Program-made: the position numbers and the translations under genes
The notes under the pieces: generated by a model
What the model was told of the DNA's origin: nothing
The model's database searches: none
The model's input: the letters and a program-made list of their open reading frames with translations, nothing else
Assembly: GCF_001584325.1 (NCBI RefSeq)
Contig: NZ_LSAZ01000045.1
Coordinates: 20,857 to 84,856 of the forward strand
DNA length: 64,000 nt
DNA from: Bacillus nakamurai
GTDB taxonomy: Bacteria > Bacillota > Bacilli > Bacillales > Bacillaceae
Direction of reading: 5' to 3'
Shown here: in pieces, positions 9,683-18,425 of the stretch
How the letters are laid out: each line of letters begins with the position of its first letter
Numbering within the stretch: position 1 is the first letter of the stretch

Positions 9683-10477
9683 TTACAGAATGGCCAGCGA
9701 CTCATTTTGTATATCGGTGATCAGCATGTGCCCCGGCGAATGTGTAATCACAATGTCAGGTTTGGCCTCCATCACCACGGCCTGCGGTGTGACGCCGCAC
9801 GCCCAAAACACAGGAACCTCGCCTTCACGCACAGTGACAGCATCTCCGAAATTCGGCTTATCAAGATCGCTGATACCGATGCCTTTCGGATTTCCGATAT
9901 GGACGGGCCCGCCATGCACGGCAGGAAAACGGGACGTGACTTGAGCTGCACGGACGGCCTGCCTTTCCGGCACCGGCCTCATACTCACCACCATCTTTCC
10001 TGAAAAAGGACCTGCCGGGACACAGTCGATGTCGGTTTTATACATCGGAACATTTAAACCTTCCTCGATATGCCTGACCGGAATTTGATGATTGATAAGC
10101 GCTTGTTCAAATGAAAAACTGCAGCCGATCAAAAAACCGACAAAATCATCCTTCCAATACGGCGTAATATCCGCCGCCTCTTCGGTGAGCACACCGTGTT
10201 GATATATTCTGTACTTCGGAAAATCCGTCCTGATGTCGGCACCGGGCGCGGCGATTGCCGGAACGGGCGAACCGGCTTCCGTCACGTCAAGCACCGGGCA
10301 GGGCTTTTGATTGCGCTGGCAGAATAAGAGAAAATCAAAGGCTGACTCCTTTTTTAAAATGACAAGATTGGCTTGCGCATAAGAAGCGGCCAATCCCGCA
10401 GTCGGACCAGTAATCTGCCCCTTCCGAATCAGCTGTCTGACTTCATGCGGACTCATAGCACTCATAAGCGGTTTCAT
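9683..10477 (-). CDS. ycsI: DUF1445 hydro-lyase / D-glutamate cyclase-like protein YcsI
   Basis: 264-aa protein of the DUF1445 family, whose members include putative hydro-lyases and mammalian D-glutamate cyclase. Visible features are GPTAGLAASYAQAN near residue 24, DFVGFLIGCSFSFEQAL around 125, and a C-terminal VFWACGVTPQAVV. It is the third gene of the operon, four bases after ycsG, with its ribosome site GGAG inside the end of ycsG. D-glutamate cyclases interconvert D-glutamate and 5-oxo-D-proline, so the context supports a role in 5-oxoproline metabolism, but the reaction here is inferred. Confidence 0.88.
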   Translation of the reverse strand: MKPLMSAMSPHEVRQLIRKGQITGPTAGLAASYAQANLVILKKESAFDFLLFCQRNQKPCPVLDVTEAGSPVPAIAAPGADIRTDFPKYRIYQHGVLTEEAADITPYWKDDFVGFLIGCSFSFEQALINHQIPVRHIEEGLNVPMYKTDIDCVPAGPFSGKMVVSMRPVPERQAVRAAQVTSRFPAVHGGPVHIGNPKGIGISDLDKPNFGDAVTVREGEVPVFWACGVTPQAVVMEAKPDIVITHSPGHMLITDIQNESLAIL

Positions 10478-10481
10478 CTCA

Positions 10482-11696
10482 TCAGCTCCATAACTGCGGC
10501 AATTGTGTACATAATGTATAAATCCCCATAACCGCCATTACCGCAACAACAATGGCGCCGCTCACAGTCAGCCATATCGGGTGCTTGTAGTCGCCGACGA
10601 TTTTTTTCTTATGTGCGGCAAATAAAATCGTCCCTAAAGCAATCGGCAAAATTAAACCGTTCAGTGATCCGACAAACACAAGAATTTTCGCGGGCTGTCC
10701 GACGGAGATAAAAATGAGTGTTGAAATGATGATAAAGCCGATAATAATACCTCTAGAATGCTTCTCGATTTTCGGAGAAAACGTTTTAAAAAAGGAAACA
10801 GACGTATAAGCAGCTCCGATAACCGATGTAATGGCTGCGGACCACATAATTAATCCGAATATTTTATAACCGACATTTCCTGCCGCAAGCTGGAACACTG
10901 AAGCAGCGGGGTTATTTTTGTCAATATTCAGTCCTTTTGAGACGACACCGAGAACGGCAAGAAATAAAGCGATCCTCATAATAGAAGTGATGAGAATTCC
11001 GGCCACAGAGCTTTTTGTGACCTCTGGAATTGCATCCTTCCCTTTAATTCCGGCATCAAGCAAACGGTGGCCGCCGGCAAACGTGATATAGCCGCCGACT
11101 GTTCCGCCGACAAGCGTGACGATGGCAAGCACGCTGATCTGATCAGGCACAAAGGTCTTGGCAATGGCATGGCCGACCGGCGGCGCCGTTGTGACAGCCA
11201 CATAAACCGTTAATAAAATCATGACAAACCCCGCGATTTGCGTAAACCGATCCATCGCTTTCCCAGCTTCTTTAATCATAAAAATAAGAACGGCAATAAC
11301 CGCACTGATAACGGCGCCCATTTCAGGAGATATGCCGAACAGCACCTGAAGGCCGAGCCCTGCCCCGCCAATATTTCCGATATTAAATGCAAGACCGCCA
11401 AGGACGATAATCGCGGCGATGATATAGCCTAACCCGGGGAGCACCATATTGGCGATTTCCTGCCCTCTTTTCCCGGAAACGGCAATAATCCGCCATACAT
11501 TGGTTTGGGCAAATATATCTAAAATAATAGAGATTAAAATGACGAATCCGAAACTGGCCGCCAATGTATTTGTAAAAGTAGCCGTCTGTGTCAGAAAACC
11601 CGGCCCGATCGCTGAAGTTGCCATTAAGAAAGCAGCTCCCATCAGCAATGACCAAGTTCCCGCTTTTTTCACTGCCGGTTGTTTTTTTCGCTCCAT
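10482..11696 (-). CDS. ycsG: NRAMP-family transporter YcsG
   Basis: 404-aa integral membrane protein with about 11 hydrophobic segments. It belongs to the NRAMP superfamily: an N-terminal GAAFLMATSAIGPGFLTQTA replaces the metal-binding DPGN-type motif of true manganese transporters, so a metal substrate is doubtful. Placement between ycsF and ycsI in a 5-oxoprolinase operon suggests uptake of 5-oxoproline or a related compound (inference). The ATG at 11696 is chosen because GGGAGG precedes it and the extra 14 residues of the longer frame overlap ycsF. Confidence 0.88.
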   Translation of the reverse strand: MERKKQPAVKKAGTWSLLMGAAFLMATSAIGPGFLTQTATFTNTLAASFGFVILISIILDIFAQTNVWRIIAVSGKRGQEIANMVLPGLGYIIAAIIVLGGLAFNIGNIGGAGLGLQVLFGISPEMGAVISAVIAVLIFMIKEAGKAMDRFTQIAGFVMILLTVYVAVTTAPPVGHAIAKTFVPDQISVLAIVTLVGGTVGGYITFAGGHRLLDAGIKGKDAIPEVTKSSVAGILITSIMRIALFLAVLGVVSKGLNIDKNNPAASVFQLAAGNVGYKIFGLIMWSAAITSVIGAAYTSVSFFKTFSPKIEKHSRGIIIGFIIISTLIFISVGQPAKILVFVGSLNGLILPIALGTILFAAHKKKIVGDYKHPIWLTVSGAIVVAVMAVMGIYTLCTQLPQLWS

Positions 11697-11718
11697 GCTG
11701 TCTTCCTCCCTCTGTTGG

Positions 11719-12483
11719 TCAGTTCTGTGCAAGTGCACTGATATGAATGCCGGCGGCTTGTAATTCTTTTCTGATCGTTTTTGCGAATGTGAGCGCGTGG
11801 GCGCCGTCTCCGTGAATACAGACGGTATCGGCCTGCAGGCGCACAGCTTGTCCCTGCTGGGAAGTCACGGTTCCGTCTTTGACCATTTGAATGACTTGCT
11901 TCACGGCTTTTGAATCATCCTGAATTAACGCGTCCGGCTGTGAGCGCGGCGTCAGCGTGCCGTCCGCTTGATAGGTGCGGTCCGCAAATACTTCACTTGC
12001 CGTTTGAAGTCCGATCTGTTCTCCCGCTTTAATCAATTCGCTCCCGGCAAGCCCAAAAAGAATGAGCTCCGGATCAAAGCGGTATACGGCTTTGGCAATT
12101 GCTGCTGAAAGCTTATGATCGACCGCCGCCATATTGTATAAGGCTCCGTGCGGCTTCACATGCTGCATGCTGATTCCTTCAGCTTTTAAAAATCCTGACA
12201 GCGCACCGATCTGATATATTGTCATATCGTATGCTTCATCCGGGGAAATCGCGATCGGCCTCCGTCCGAACCCTTGAAGATCAGGAAGCCCGGGATGAGC
12301 GCCGATTTTCACGCCTTTTTCTGCTGCAAGCACCGCCGTTTTTCGCATAACGCCGGGGTCTCCCGCATGAAACCCGCAGGCGATGTTCGCAGATGTGACA
12401 AATTCCAGAATATCTTCATCGAGCCCGATCCGGTAAGCGCCGAAGCTTTCACCTAAATCGCAATTAACGTCAATCTGAAACAT
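11719..12483 (-). CDS. ycsF: 5-oxoprolinase subunit A (LamB/YcsF family)
   Basis: 254-aa (beta/alpha)-barrel protein PxpA, first gene of the operon. Conserved elements are the start [24 protein letters not shown] (residues 33-44), [16 protein letters not shown] (about 61-76) and VKPHGALYN. With KipI and KipA it forms the ATP-dependent enzyme that hydrolyses 5-oxoproline, a spontaneous breakdown product of glutamine and glutamate, to glutamate. Length equals the usual family length. A cre-like site and an inverted repeat lie upstream. The symbol pxpA is also used. Confidence 0.93.
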   Translation of the reverse strand: MFQIDVNCDLGESFGAYRIGLDEDILEFVTSANIACGFHAGDPGVMRKTAVLAAEKGVKIGAHPGLPDLQGFGRRPIAISPDEAYDMTIYQIGALSGFLKAEGISMQHVKPHGALYNMAAVDHKLSAAIAKAVYRFDPELILFGLAGSELIKAGEQIGLQTASEVFADRTYQADGTLTPRSQPDALIQDDSKAVKQVIQMVKDGTVTSQQGQAVRLQADTVCIHGDGAHALTFAKTIRKELQAAGIHISALAQN

Positions 12484-12502
12484 AAAATCCCTCCCGCTAT
12501 AA

Positions 12503-12552
12503 TGAAAACGCTTTATAATATTATTCCGTTATTCGGAACGACTATTCCGAAT
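12503..12552 (-). promoter_or_regulatory. Upstream control region of the ycsF-kipR operon: cre-like site and candidate KipR operator
   Basis: TGAAAACGCTTTAT at 12503-12516 resembles a cre site. A perfect 8-6-8 inverted repeat, ATTCGGAA-N6-TTCCGAAT, spans 12531-12552, and a partial copy of the same half-sites precedes it. Its place just upstream of an operon that ends with an IclR-type regulator makes it a candidate KipR operator. A -10-like TATTAT lies between the two sites. Confidence 0.45.
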
Positions 12553-12635
12553 TATTGGACTTCTTTTTATTATAACAATTCTGACGGCTTTGAACATCCT
12601 ATTGTCAGAAAACCTACCATGGACCTAGCCGGCAT

Positions 12636-12667
12636 AAAAAAGAGAGCCTCACGATGAGACTCTCTTT
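12636..12667 (-). terminator. Terminator of ycsE
   Basis: Inverted repeat AAAAGAGAGcCTCA / TGAGaCTCTCTTTT just past the ycsE stop, T-rich on both strands. Confidence 0.8.
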
Positions 12668-12672
12668 TCTGC

Positions 12673-13422
12673 TTATAGCACCCAGTGCCGGATCGCTTTG
12701 GCGACGCCGTTTTCTGTGTTGATATCGGTCACCCAGTCTGCGGTTTCTTTGACGATGTCTTGCGCGTTTCCCATTGCGACGCCGACACCCGCTTTTTCAA
12801 TCATGGCGATGTCATTCAGGCTGTCGCCCATGGCCATGACATTTTCCATCGTGAAGCCGAGTTTTTCCGATACCTTCGCCAGTGCCGCCGCCTTGTTGAT
12901 GCCGAGGGCGTTCACTTCGATATTTGTCGGGCTGGAGTTTGTGATTTCAAGCTCTTTGTTTTTTTTCAGCTCGTTAAGCACGGCATTCCGAACCTCGTCA
13001 TCCTCAATGTCAAAGCCGAATTTGAGCCACTGGTGATCCGTGATCGTTTCAGGGAATTCCCCTCTCCACACTTTGTCCACAGTAGAGGCCCAGAAATTCG
13101 TGTTGTGCTTATTTCTCAAATCCCACATTTGCTGAATATGATCGGTATGGAGAAGCTTGCGCTCAATCAATTGAAAGTTTGAATCCCAGATTTCGCTGCC
13201 GTTTGCCGTAATTAAAAAGGATGACAGCTCAAGAGACTCAGCCAGCTCACGGCACGTCATCAACGTACGGCCGGTGCTGATGACCACGTGAATGCCTTTT
13301 GCCTCCGCTTCCTTGATCGCCCGCCGGTTTTCCTCGGGGATGAGCTGCTCGTCATTCAGCAGTGTTCCGTCCATATCTATCGCGATCAGTTTGATATCTG
13401 CGTCTTCTCTTTGTATCGGCAT
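12673..13422 (-). CDS. ycsE: HAD-family (Cof-type) phosphatase YcsE
   Basis: 249-aa haloacid-dehalogenase phosphatase. Motif I is IDMDGTLLND (nucleophile Asp16, acid/base Asp18); motif II is VISTGRT; the C-terminal motif is MAMGDSLNDIAM, with the Cof-type cap domain between. B. subtilis YcsE, with YitU and YwtE, dephosphorylates 5-amino-6-ribitylamino-uracil 5'-phosphate in riboflavin synthesis; assignment of that substrate here is by orthology. It is transcribed alone, with its own terminator. Confidence 0.9.
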   Translation of the reverse strand: MPIQREDADIKLIAIDMDGTLLNDEQLIPEENRRAIKEAEAKGIHVVISTGRTLMTCRELAESLELSSFLITANGSEIWDSNFQLIERKLLHTDHIQQMWDLRNKHNTNFWASTVDKVWRGEFPETITDHQWLKFGFDIEDDEVRNAVLNELKKNKELEITNSSPTNIEVNALGINKAAALAKVSEKLGFTMENVMAMGDSLNDIAMIEKAGVGVAMGNAQDIVKETADWVTDINTENGVAKAIRHWVL

Positions 13423-13550
13423 ATGTGTACCTCACTTTTTATAATGTAGTCGTCTCTATTTTAATACATAATACCCACAGGGACAAAAACCCGCTCCCTG
13501 ACGTTTGGCGAGGGCGCCGTTGAGGAAAACAAATGGTGAGGTGATGGAGG

Positions 13551-13715
13551 ATGAAAGAAAGAAAACAGAAAAACAAAGTAAATGCAAATCCTGAACATCA
13601 TGACTTAACAGATCCGATTCCGCTTGAAGAGCTGAAAGAAAACGCCAACGATGAAAAACACAAGCACGATCAGCGGGACAATTCACAAAGCGAACGAGAT
13701 TACGATACAAAATAA
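13551..13715 (+). CDS. yczO: Small charged hydrophilic protein (YczO position)
   Basis: 54-codon gene too small for routine ORF calling. The product is highly charged and looks disordered: Lys/Arg-rich at both ends with a DLTDPIPLEELKENAND centre, no membrane segment and no cysteine. The ATG has GAGGTG seven bases upstream. A strong hairpin with a T tail follows 17 bases after the stop. In B. subtilis the small gene yczO occupies this place next to ycsD and ycsE. Function unknown. Confidence 0.7.
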   Translation: MKERKQKNKVNANPEHHDLTDPIPLEELKENANDEKHKHDQRDNSQSERDYDTK

Positions 13716-13732
13716 CAGGCTTGTCGCAGTCA

Positions 13733-13766
13733 GCCGCTGTCCGTTTGGACAGCGGCATCCTTTTGT
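13733..13766 (+). terminator. Terminator after the small gene at 13551
   Basis: Perfect ten-base-pair stem GCCGCTGTCC / GGACAGCGGC with a four-base loop, followed on the plus strand by ATCCTTTTG. Confidence 0.8.
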
Positions 13767-14162
13767 CTACGATTGCTCAATAAAAATACTGATCTCGGCT
13801 TCCGCGACAGGCTTCCCGTCTACAGACGCCTGCGCCTGTCCGAACACAAAACCGCGTCTGCTCCGAGTGACTTCGAAAAAAAGGTCCAGACGGTCTCCGG
13901 GCACAGCGGCACCTAATCTTTCCGCTTTCTTCACCGCAGACAGCAGGCCGAGGCTGTTTTCGCCTGTAATTCCGGCATATGCAGCGGTTTGGGCCAACGC
14001 TTCAATCACGAGCGAAAACGGCATTTCCCGTTGTGACTCCGTAATAAACCAGTCATTTTCACTGACAAATTTGTAAGCGGCAGCCCACTTTCCGGGTTCA
14101 CTCTCCTTCGCCCCGTCAATCAGCAGGAACGGATAGCGATGGGGTAAAAGTTTCTGATTCAT
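13767..14162 (-). CDS. ycsD: FabZ-like hot-dog-fold protein YcsD
   Basis: 131-aa protein of the FabA/FabZ hydroxyacyl-ACP dehydratase superfamily. The N-terminal HRYPFLLIDG matches the FabZ active-site histidine motif (HR.PFLLID), and FSLVIEALAQTAA carries the second conserved block including the acidic residue. It is not part of a fatty-acid operon, so the substrate is unknown. The start is the ATG at 14162 with GGGAGGAGG upstream; the longer in-frame extension reads into the promoter of the neighbouring pseudogene. Confidence 0.85.
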   Translation of the reverse strand: MNQKLLPHRYPFLLIDGAKESEPGKWAAAYKFVSENDWFITESQREMPFSLVIEALAQTAAYAGITGENSLGLLSAVKKAERLGAAVPGDRLDLFFEVTRSRRGFVFGQAQASVDGKPVAEAEISIFIEQS

Positions 14163-14237
14163 AGAGGCCTCCTCCCTTTCTCCATTATTATAACGCCGAT
14201 AGGATATAATGGAAGAGAGATCGAAAGGGTGATATTG

Positions 14238-14837
14238 ATGGCCGCGAAGCCGCTCGTGATACTGATTCATGAAATATACGGAAAGAATGCCCATATGAAG
14301 CCCGGCTGGTGAGAAATGCGGGCTTTGATGTCATCACGCCGAATCTTCCCGGAGAGCGGGAGGTATATGCTTTAGAAGAGGAAAAAACGGCATATAATCG
14401 GTTTGTAAAGAACCGCCGTCTCGAAAAGGGAGAAGAAATCATTCGGCATATGATCATGGAGGCACATGAAGAAAGCCGTGAAGTGTAGTGTATTTGCTCG
14501 GATTCAGCATGGGGGCGGCCATCGCTTGGATATGCAGCAGCATGAAAGAAGTAAGCGGCGCCGTTTGCTATTGCGGCTCGCGGATCCGCCAATACCCGGA
14601 CATTGAGCCTGCGTGCCCGACACTGCTGTTTTTTCCTTCATTTGAACCGTCGTTTGATCTGCCGCAATGTATTGAAGGCATAAAAGAAAAACAGCACCCC
14701 TTCATCCGGATTTATCAGTTCTTGAAAGCAGACATGGCTTTGCCAATCCGGATTCGGTGTATTTCAATAAACAGCTTTTTCTCAAAACACTGTCTGTCAT
14801 CGCTGATGAGGCAGCAATGGCCCTGCCCCTTGAATAA
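14238..14837 (+). pseudogene. Decayed dienelactone-hydrolase-family gene (at least three frameshifts)
   Basis: The parts of an alpha/beta hydrolase are read in three frames: PLVILIHEIYGKNAHM from the ATG at 14238, then RLVRNAGFDVITPNLPGE to a stop at about 14489, then VYLLGFSMGAAIAW with the nucleophile elbow, then RHGFANPDSVYFN with the catalytic-His motif, to the stop at 14835-14837. The second break is a tandem duplication of GTGTA (14483-14492), and the last is two extra bases near 14729. A ribosome site (AAAGGG) and start remain, so the gene was once functional. Its lesions are too many for casual sequencing error. Confidence 0.75.
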
Positions 14838-14847
14838 CGGCCGGACT

Positions 14848-14884
14848 AAAAAAACTTCGCGCCCTGATGACGCGAAGTTTTTAT
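14848..14884. terminator. Terminator shared by mtlD and the convergent pseudogene
   Basis: Stem AAAACTTCGCG / CGCGAAGTTTT with a nine-base loop and A/T runs on both sides, so it can act in both directions. Confidence 0.85.
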
Positions 14885-16005
14885 TACTGATTTAATTTTT
14901 TCAGCACGATGCCGTGCAGGGGTTCATGCGGCTGAATGCCGCAGACGTCTTGAAGCACGCCGCTCGTGCCTTTCTCTGCTATAAGCTTTTGCAGCTCGGC
15001 GGCTTCCGGATCGTCCTTATAGTCGAAACGCAGGGCGGCGGCAATGCCTTCCGCCAGAGCGTTCGGTTCTTTTATTTTTTTAGCCGGTCCTACTAATCTA
15101 TCATTCGGACCGAGCTTTCTGAGCGGAGATCTGGCCACTCTCGTCACATCATCAGTGATGTACTCGTTTTCAAAGCGGCCGATAATTTTCTTAATGTATT
15201 GCTCATGATCGGCTGGCTTGAAGCCATAGGTTTTCACCAGGTATTCGCCCGTTTCTGAAAGTGCGGCGTGAACGACACGGCAGATTTCAGGATGGTCGAT
15301 CGCATCTTTTACGGTCTTTAATCCGCGCTGATAGCCGACGTACGCCGTGACCGCGTGGCCCGTATTGACGGTATAGAGCTTTCGTTCAATGAACGGCGTA
15401 AGCTCGTCGACGAACAGTGCCCCTTCAATCACCGGCGGTTCGCCATTAAAACCGGTTTTATCAATGACCCATTCGAAAAACGGCTCAACCGATACCTTCA
15501 GCGGGTCCTCATGATGCTGAATCGGCACGATCCGGTCCACCGCAGAATCCGGGAAGCCGACAGCACGGCTCACTTTTTCCTGCTCAGCTTCCGATAAATG
15601 CTTATAAACTTCTTTTTTCAAAAAGCTGCTTCCACCGATCATATTTTCACAGGCAATGATGTTAAGAGGCTGAGAGGCTGTTCTGCGCTTTAATCCTTCC
15701 GCGATAGACGGGGCAATGAATTTCAGCACGCCCGGTCCCACCGCCGTCGTAATGATCGCAGCGTCATTGATCAGTCTGTACAGCTCTTCCTCTTGGACTG
15801 CGCTGTTGATGGCTGAAACAGGGCCGATTTTTTCTGTTTTCCGACCGCCGTCGGCAAGCTCAACTGTGTATTCCCGCTTTTCATTCAGAAGGCTGATCAT
15901 TGTCTCGTTAACATCGGCGAATACGACCTCATAGCCGGATTGATGGAGCAGGGCGCCGATAAAGCCCCGCCCGATGTTTCCCGCTCCGAAATGAAGGGCA
16001 ATCAT
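14884..16005 (-). CDS. mtlD: Mannitol-1-phosphate 5-dehydrogenase MtlD
   Basis: 373-aa NAD-dependent polyol dehydrogenase converting mannitol 1-phosphate to fructose 6-phosphate in the cytoplasm. The N-terminal Rossmann fold begins MIALHFGAGNIGRGFIG. The long-chain polyol dehydrogenase signature KLYTVNTGHAVTAYVGY, with the catalytic Lys, lies near residue 212. It is the last gene of mtlA-mtlF-mtlD, one base after mtlF, and is followed by a strong terminator. Confidence 0.96.
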   Translation of the reverse strand: MIALHFGAGNIGRGFIGALLHQSGYEVVFADVNETMISLLNEKREYTVELADGGRKTEKIGPVSAINSAVQEEELYRLINDAAIITTAVGPGVLKFIAPSIAEGLKRRTASQPLNIIACENMIGGSSFLKKEVYKHLSEAEQEKVSRAVGFPDSAVDRIVPIQHHEDPLKVSVEPFFEWVIDKTGFNGEPPVIEGALFVDELTPFIERKLYTVNTGHAVTAYVGYQRGLKTVKDAIDHPEICRVVHAALSETGEYLVKTYGFKPADHEQYIKKIIGRFENEYITDDVTRVARSPLRKLGPNDRLVGPAKKIKEPNALAEGIAAALRFDYKDDPEAAELQKLIAEKGTSGVLQDVCGIQPHEPLHGIVLKKLNQ

Positions 16006-16006
16006 G

Positions 16007-16438
16007 TCAGTTCACCTCGCTGAAAATAGCGGCTAGTTCTTCTTCTGTTTTTGCATTGATCAGCCGTTCGATGTTTTCTTCTTCTGAACAAACGATGGCG
16101 ATGTTTGACAAAATGTCTAAGTGTTCATTGTTTTTACCGGCGATGCCGAAGACAACCTTCGCTGTATTGCCTTCACCGTACTCCACGCCGTCAGGAATCT
16201 GAATGACGGAGATGCCCGAATGAAGAACTTCCTCTTTCGCATCCTCTGTGCCGTGGGGAATGGCGATGAAGTTCCCCATGAAAGTGGAAGACGTTTCTTC
16301 CCGTTCGAACATTTTTGCCACGTAGCCGTCTTTCACATAGCCGTTATCAATCAGCGTCTGTCCCGCTAACCGGATCGCGTCCTCTTTCGATTTCACCGTT
16401 TGATTCAGTTTGATATTTGCTTTAGCTAATACTTCCAT
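16007..16438 (-). CDS. mtlF: Mannitol-specific PTS enzyme IIA MtlF
   Basis: 143-aa soluble EIIA that accepts phosphate from HPr on His62 (motif FIAIPHGTEDAK) and passes it to the EIIB domain of MtlA. The ATG at 16438 has AGAGGG upstream and matches the family N-terminus; the longer frame overlaps the end of mtlA. It lies 25 bases after mtlA and one base before mtlD. Free phospho-MtlF also controls MtlR activity in B. subtilis. Confidence 0.95.
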   Translation of the reverse strand: MEVLAKANIKLNQTVKSKEDAIRLAGQTLIDNGYVKDGYVAKMFEREETSSTFMGNFIAIPHGTEDAKEEVLHSGISVIQIPDGVEYGEGNTAKVVFGIAGKNNEHLDILSNIAIVCSEEENIERLINAKTEEELAAIFSEVN

Positions 16439-16463
16439 GATGGGAATCCCTCTTTCTGTTTGA

Positions 16464-17900
16464 TTAGTTTTTAAGCTTTTCAATCAGTTCATCGTATTTC
16501 GGACTGTTTAAGAAATTATCAACCGAGATGTGCACCGCTTGCGGCAGCTTGGCCTTCGCCCGGTCTGTCAGATCTTTATGCGTAATGACGACATCCGCGT
16601 CATTTGGCAGGTTATTGATCGACGTATTTGTGACATCAATGTCCAGTTCTGCTTTTTTCACTTTATTTCTTAAAATGGAGGCGCCCATTGCGCTCGATCC
16701 CATTCCCGCATCACAAGCGAAGATAATGCGGCTGACTTGTTCAGCAGAGATGTCGGCAGACCCTTCAGCCGGCTCTTCCTCTTTGTCCGCCAGCGCGGCC
16801 GCAGCCTCGCTTTTCTTCCCTTTCATTTCCTGCATTTTTTCCGCAGCGGCTGTCAGATCTTCCTCACCCGCTTTTGACGATTTCAGAATAAGCGCAGATA
16901 CGATAAACGATACGGCCGCTGCGACGATGACGCCTGCCAGCACGCCGAGATAGCTTCCTTTCGGAGTCAGCGCTAAAATGGCGATGATGCTTCCCGGTGA
17001 TGATGCCGCGACAAGACCCGCGTTAAAGATCGAGAATGTCAGCAATCCGCTTGCTCCCCCGGCAATCGCCGCAAGGATCAGCATCGGCTTCATTAAAATG
17101 TACGGGAAGTAAATCTCATGAATCCCCCCGAAGAAATGAATGATCGCAGCTCCAGGCGCAGTAGATTTTGAAGAGCCTTTTCCAAAGAACATGTATGCCA
17201 GTAAAATGCCAAGTCCCGGTCCGGGGTTTGCTTCAACTAAAAACAGAATGGATTTTCCTGTTTTCGCCGCCTGCTCGATTCCGATCGGACTTAAAATGCC
17301 GTGGTTGATCGCGTTATTCAGGAACAAGACTTTTGCCGGTTCAACGAAAACGCTTGCAATCGGCAGCAAATTCGCATGGACAATCACTTCAACTCCGGCT
17401 GCCAGCAATTTATTCAGAGACAGAACAACCGGGCCGATCGCATAAAACGCGATAATAGTCAGCACCGCTCCGATAATTCCCGCCGTAAAGTTGTTGATCA
17501 GCATTTCAAAGCCCTGTCTGACTTTATCCTTAAATAAACGGTCTACTTGTTTAATGAGATATCCGCCCAGCGGTCCCATAATCATGGCGCCTAAAAACAT
17601 CGGGATATCCGAACCGACAATGACGCCAATGGCTGCCGTCGCACCGACAACTCCCCCGCGATGGTCGTAAATCATTTTTCCGCCTGTATATGCGATTAAA
17701 AGCGGCAGCAGATACGTAATCATCGGACCGACCAATGTGTTCAGCTGAGGATTCGGAAGCCATCCCTTCGGAATAAACAGCGCCGTGATAATCCCCCACG
17801 CGATAAACGCGCCGATATTCGGCATAATCATTCCGCTTAAATAACTGCCGAACCGCTGAATCTTAACCTTTACGCCTGCTTGCTGCTGTTCTTGCTGCAT
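16464..17900 (-). CDS. mtlA: Mannitol-specific PTS enzyme IICB MtlA
   Basis: 478-aa membrane permease plus phosphotransferase, same length as the B. subtilis protein. The EIIC part (about 12-340) has many hydrophobic segments and the substrate-site motif GGIHEIYFPY. An acidic, Ala-rich linker (about 350-385) leads to the EIIB domain with IIFACDAGMGSSA, where Cys396 is phosphorylated. EIIA is separate (mtlF), unlike the fused E. coli enzyme. It is the first gene of the operon, under the MtlR/CcpA promoter upstream. Confidence 0.96.
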   Translation of the reverse strand: MQQEQQQAGVKVKIQRFGSYLSGMIMPNIGAFIAWGIITALFIPKGWLPNPQLNTLVGPMITYLLPLLIAYTGGKMIYDHRGGVVGATAAIGVIVGSDIPMFLGAMIMGPLGGYLIKQVDRLFKDKVRQGFEMLINNFTAGIIGAVLTIIAFYAIGPVVLSLNKLLAAGVEVIVHANLLPIASVFVEPAKVLFLNNAINHGILSPIGIEQAAKTGKSILFLVEANPGPGLGILLAYMFFGKGSSKSTAPGAAIIHFFGGIHEIYFPYILMKPMLILAAIAGGASGLLTFSIFNAGLVAASSPGSIIAILALTPKGSYLGVLAGVIVAAAVSFIVSALILKSSKAGEEDLTAAAEKMQEMKGKKSEAAAALADKEEEPAEGSADISAEQVSRIIFACDAGMGSSAMGASILRNKVKKAELDIDVTNTSINNLPNDADVVITHKDLTDRAKAKLPQAVHISVDNFLNSPKYDELIEKLKN

Positions 17901-17976
17901 ATATATTCCCTCCCTGTTTTGCTGTCTTATGATGAAATAATAAAGAAAACGGGGCTGCTTTCTCCCCTATGCCTTC

Positions 17977-18044
17977 ATCATAAAACGCTTACAGTGCCTA
18001 TTCAACGAAAAGTAAAGAGGAGTTTGGCACATAGACTGTGACAA
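17977..18044 (-). promoter_or_regulatory. mtlA promoter with cre-like site and MtlR box
   Basis: Minus strand: -35 TTGAAT (18000-18005), 17-bp spacer, -10 TATGAT (17977-17982). A cre-like TGTAAGCGTTTTAT (17980-17993) overlaps spacer and -10. The inverted repeat TTGTCACA-N5-TGTGCCAA (18024-18044) is the expected MtlR-type operator, 19 bases upstream of the -35, the same offset as at mtlR. Confidence 0.8.
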
Positions 18045-18052
18045 ATTTTTAA

Positions 18053-18083
18053 ATAAAAAAAAGACACCTGTTATTCAGGTGCC
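18053..18083 (-). terminator. Terminator of the ycnL-position gene
   Basis: Stem GGCACCTG / CAGGTGTC with a five-base loop and a run of eight T on the minus strand, directly after the stop at 18084. Confidence 0.85.
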
Positions 18084-18425
18084 TTACCGCTTTCTGTATA
18101 TAATGTTTCCTTTGGTAACAACAAGCTTTGCGATCAGCCGTTCACTCACGATAAACACCGGATACGCGCATACGAGCGCAAATATGGCGGCCGGCACATA
18201 CCGGGCGGCCGGAAAAACCGGAATGACAGCCGTTCTGGCCATTTGCACAAGATAAATCAGCAGGACTGTTATTGTAATCGCCACCGCCATAATGGGGGCT
18301 GACACTTTATATTCACGCAGCTTTTCATGGCAATGCCCGCATTGAAACTGGCACGGGATCATTGACGATCTGACCATGTCGCCTGTAATCGGCTTACCGC
18401 AGTTCGGGCAGGTCGTTTCTTTCAT
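18084..18425 (-). CDS. ycnL: Membrane protein with N-terminal zinc ribbon (ycnL position)
   Basis: 113-aa protein of unknown function. The N-terminal 40 residues carry two Cys pairs (CPNCGK and CGHCHEK), a likely zinc ribbon, followed by two hydrophobic segments (about 46-66 and 77-97) and a basic tail ending KGNIIYRKR. The start at 18425 is chosen for the GGAGG upstream. The gene lies between mtlA and ycnK, the place of ycnL in B. subtilis; the symbol rests on position, not on recognising the sequence. Confidence 0.65.
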   Translation of the reverse strand: MKETTCPNCGKPITGDMVRSSMIPCQFQCGHCHEKLREYKVSAPIMAVAITITVLLIYLVQMARTAVIPVFPAARYVPAAIFALVCAYPVFIVSERLIAKLVVTKGNIIYRKR

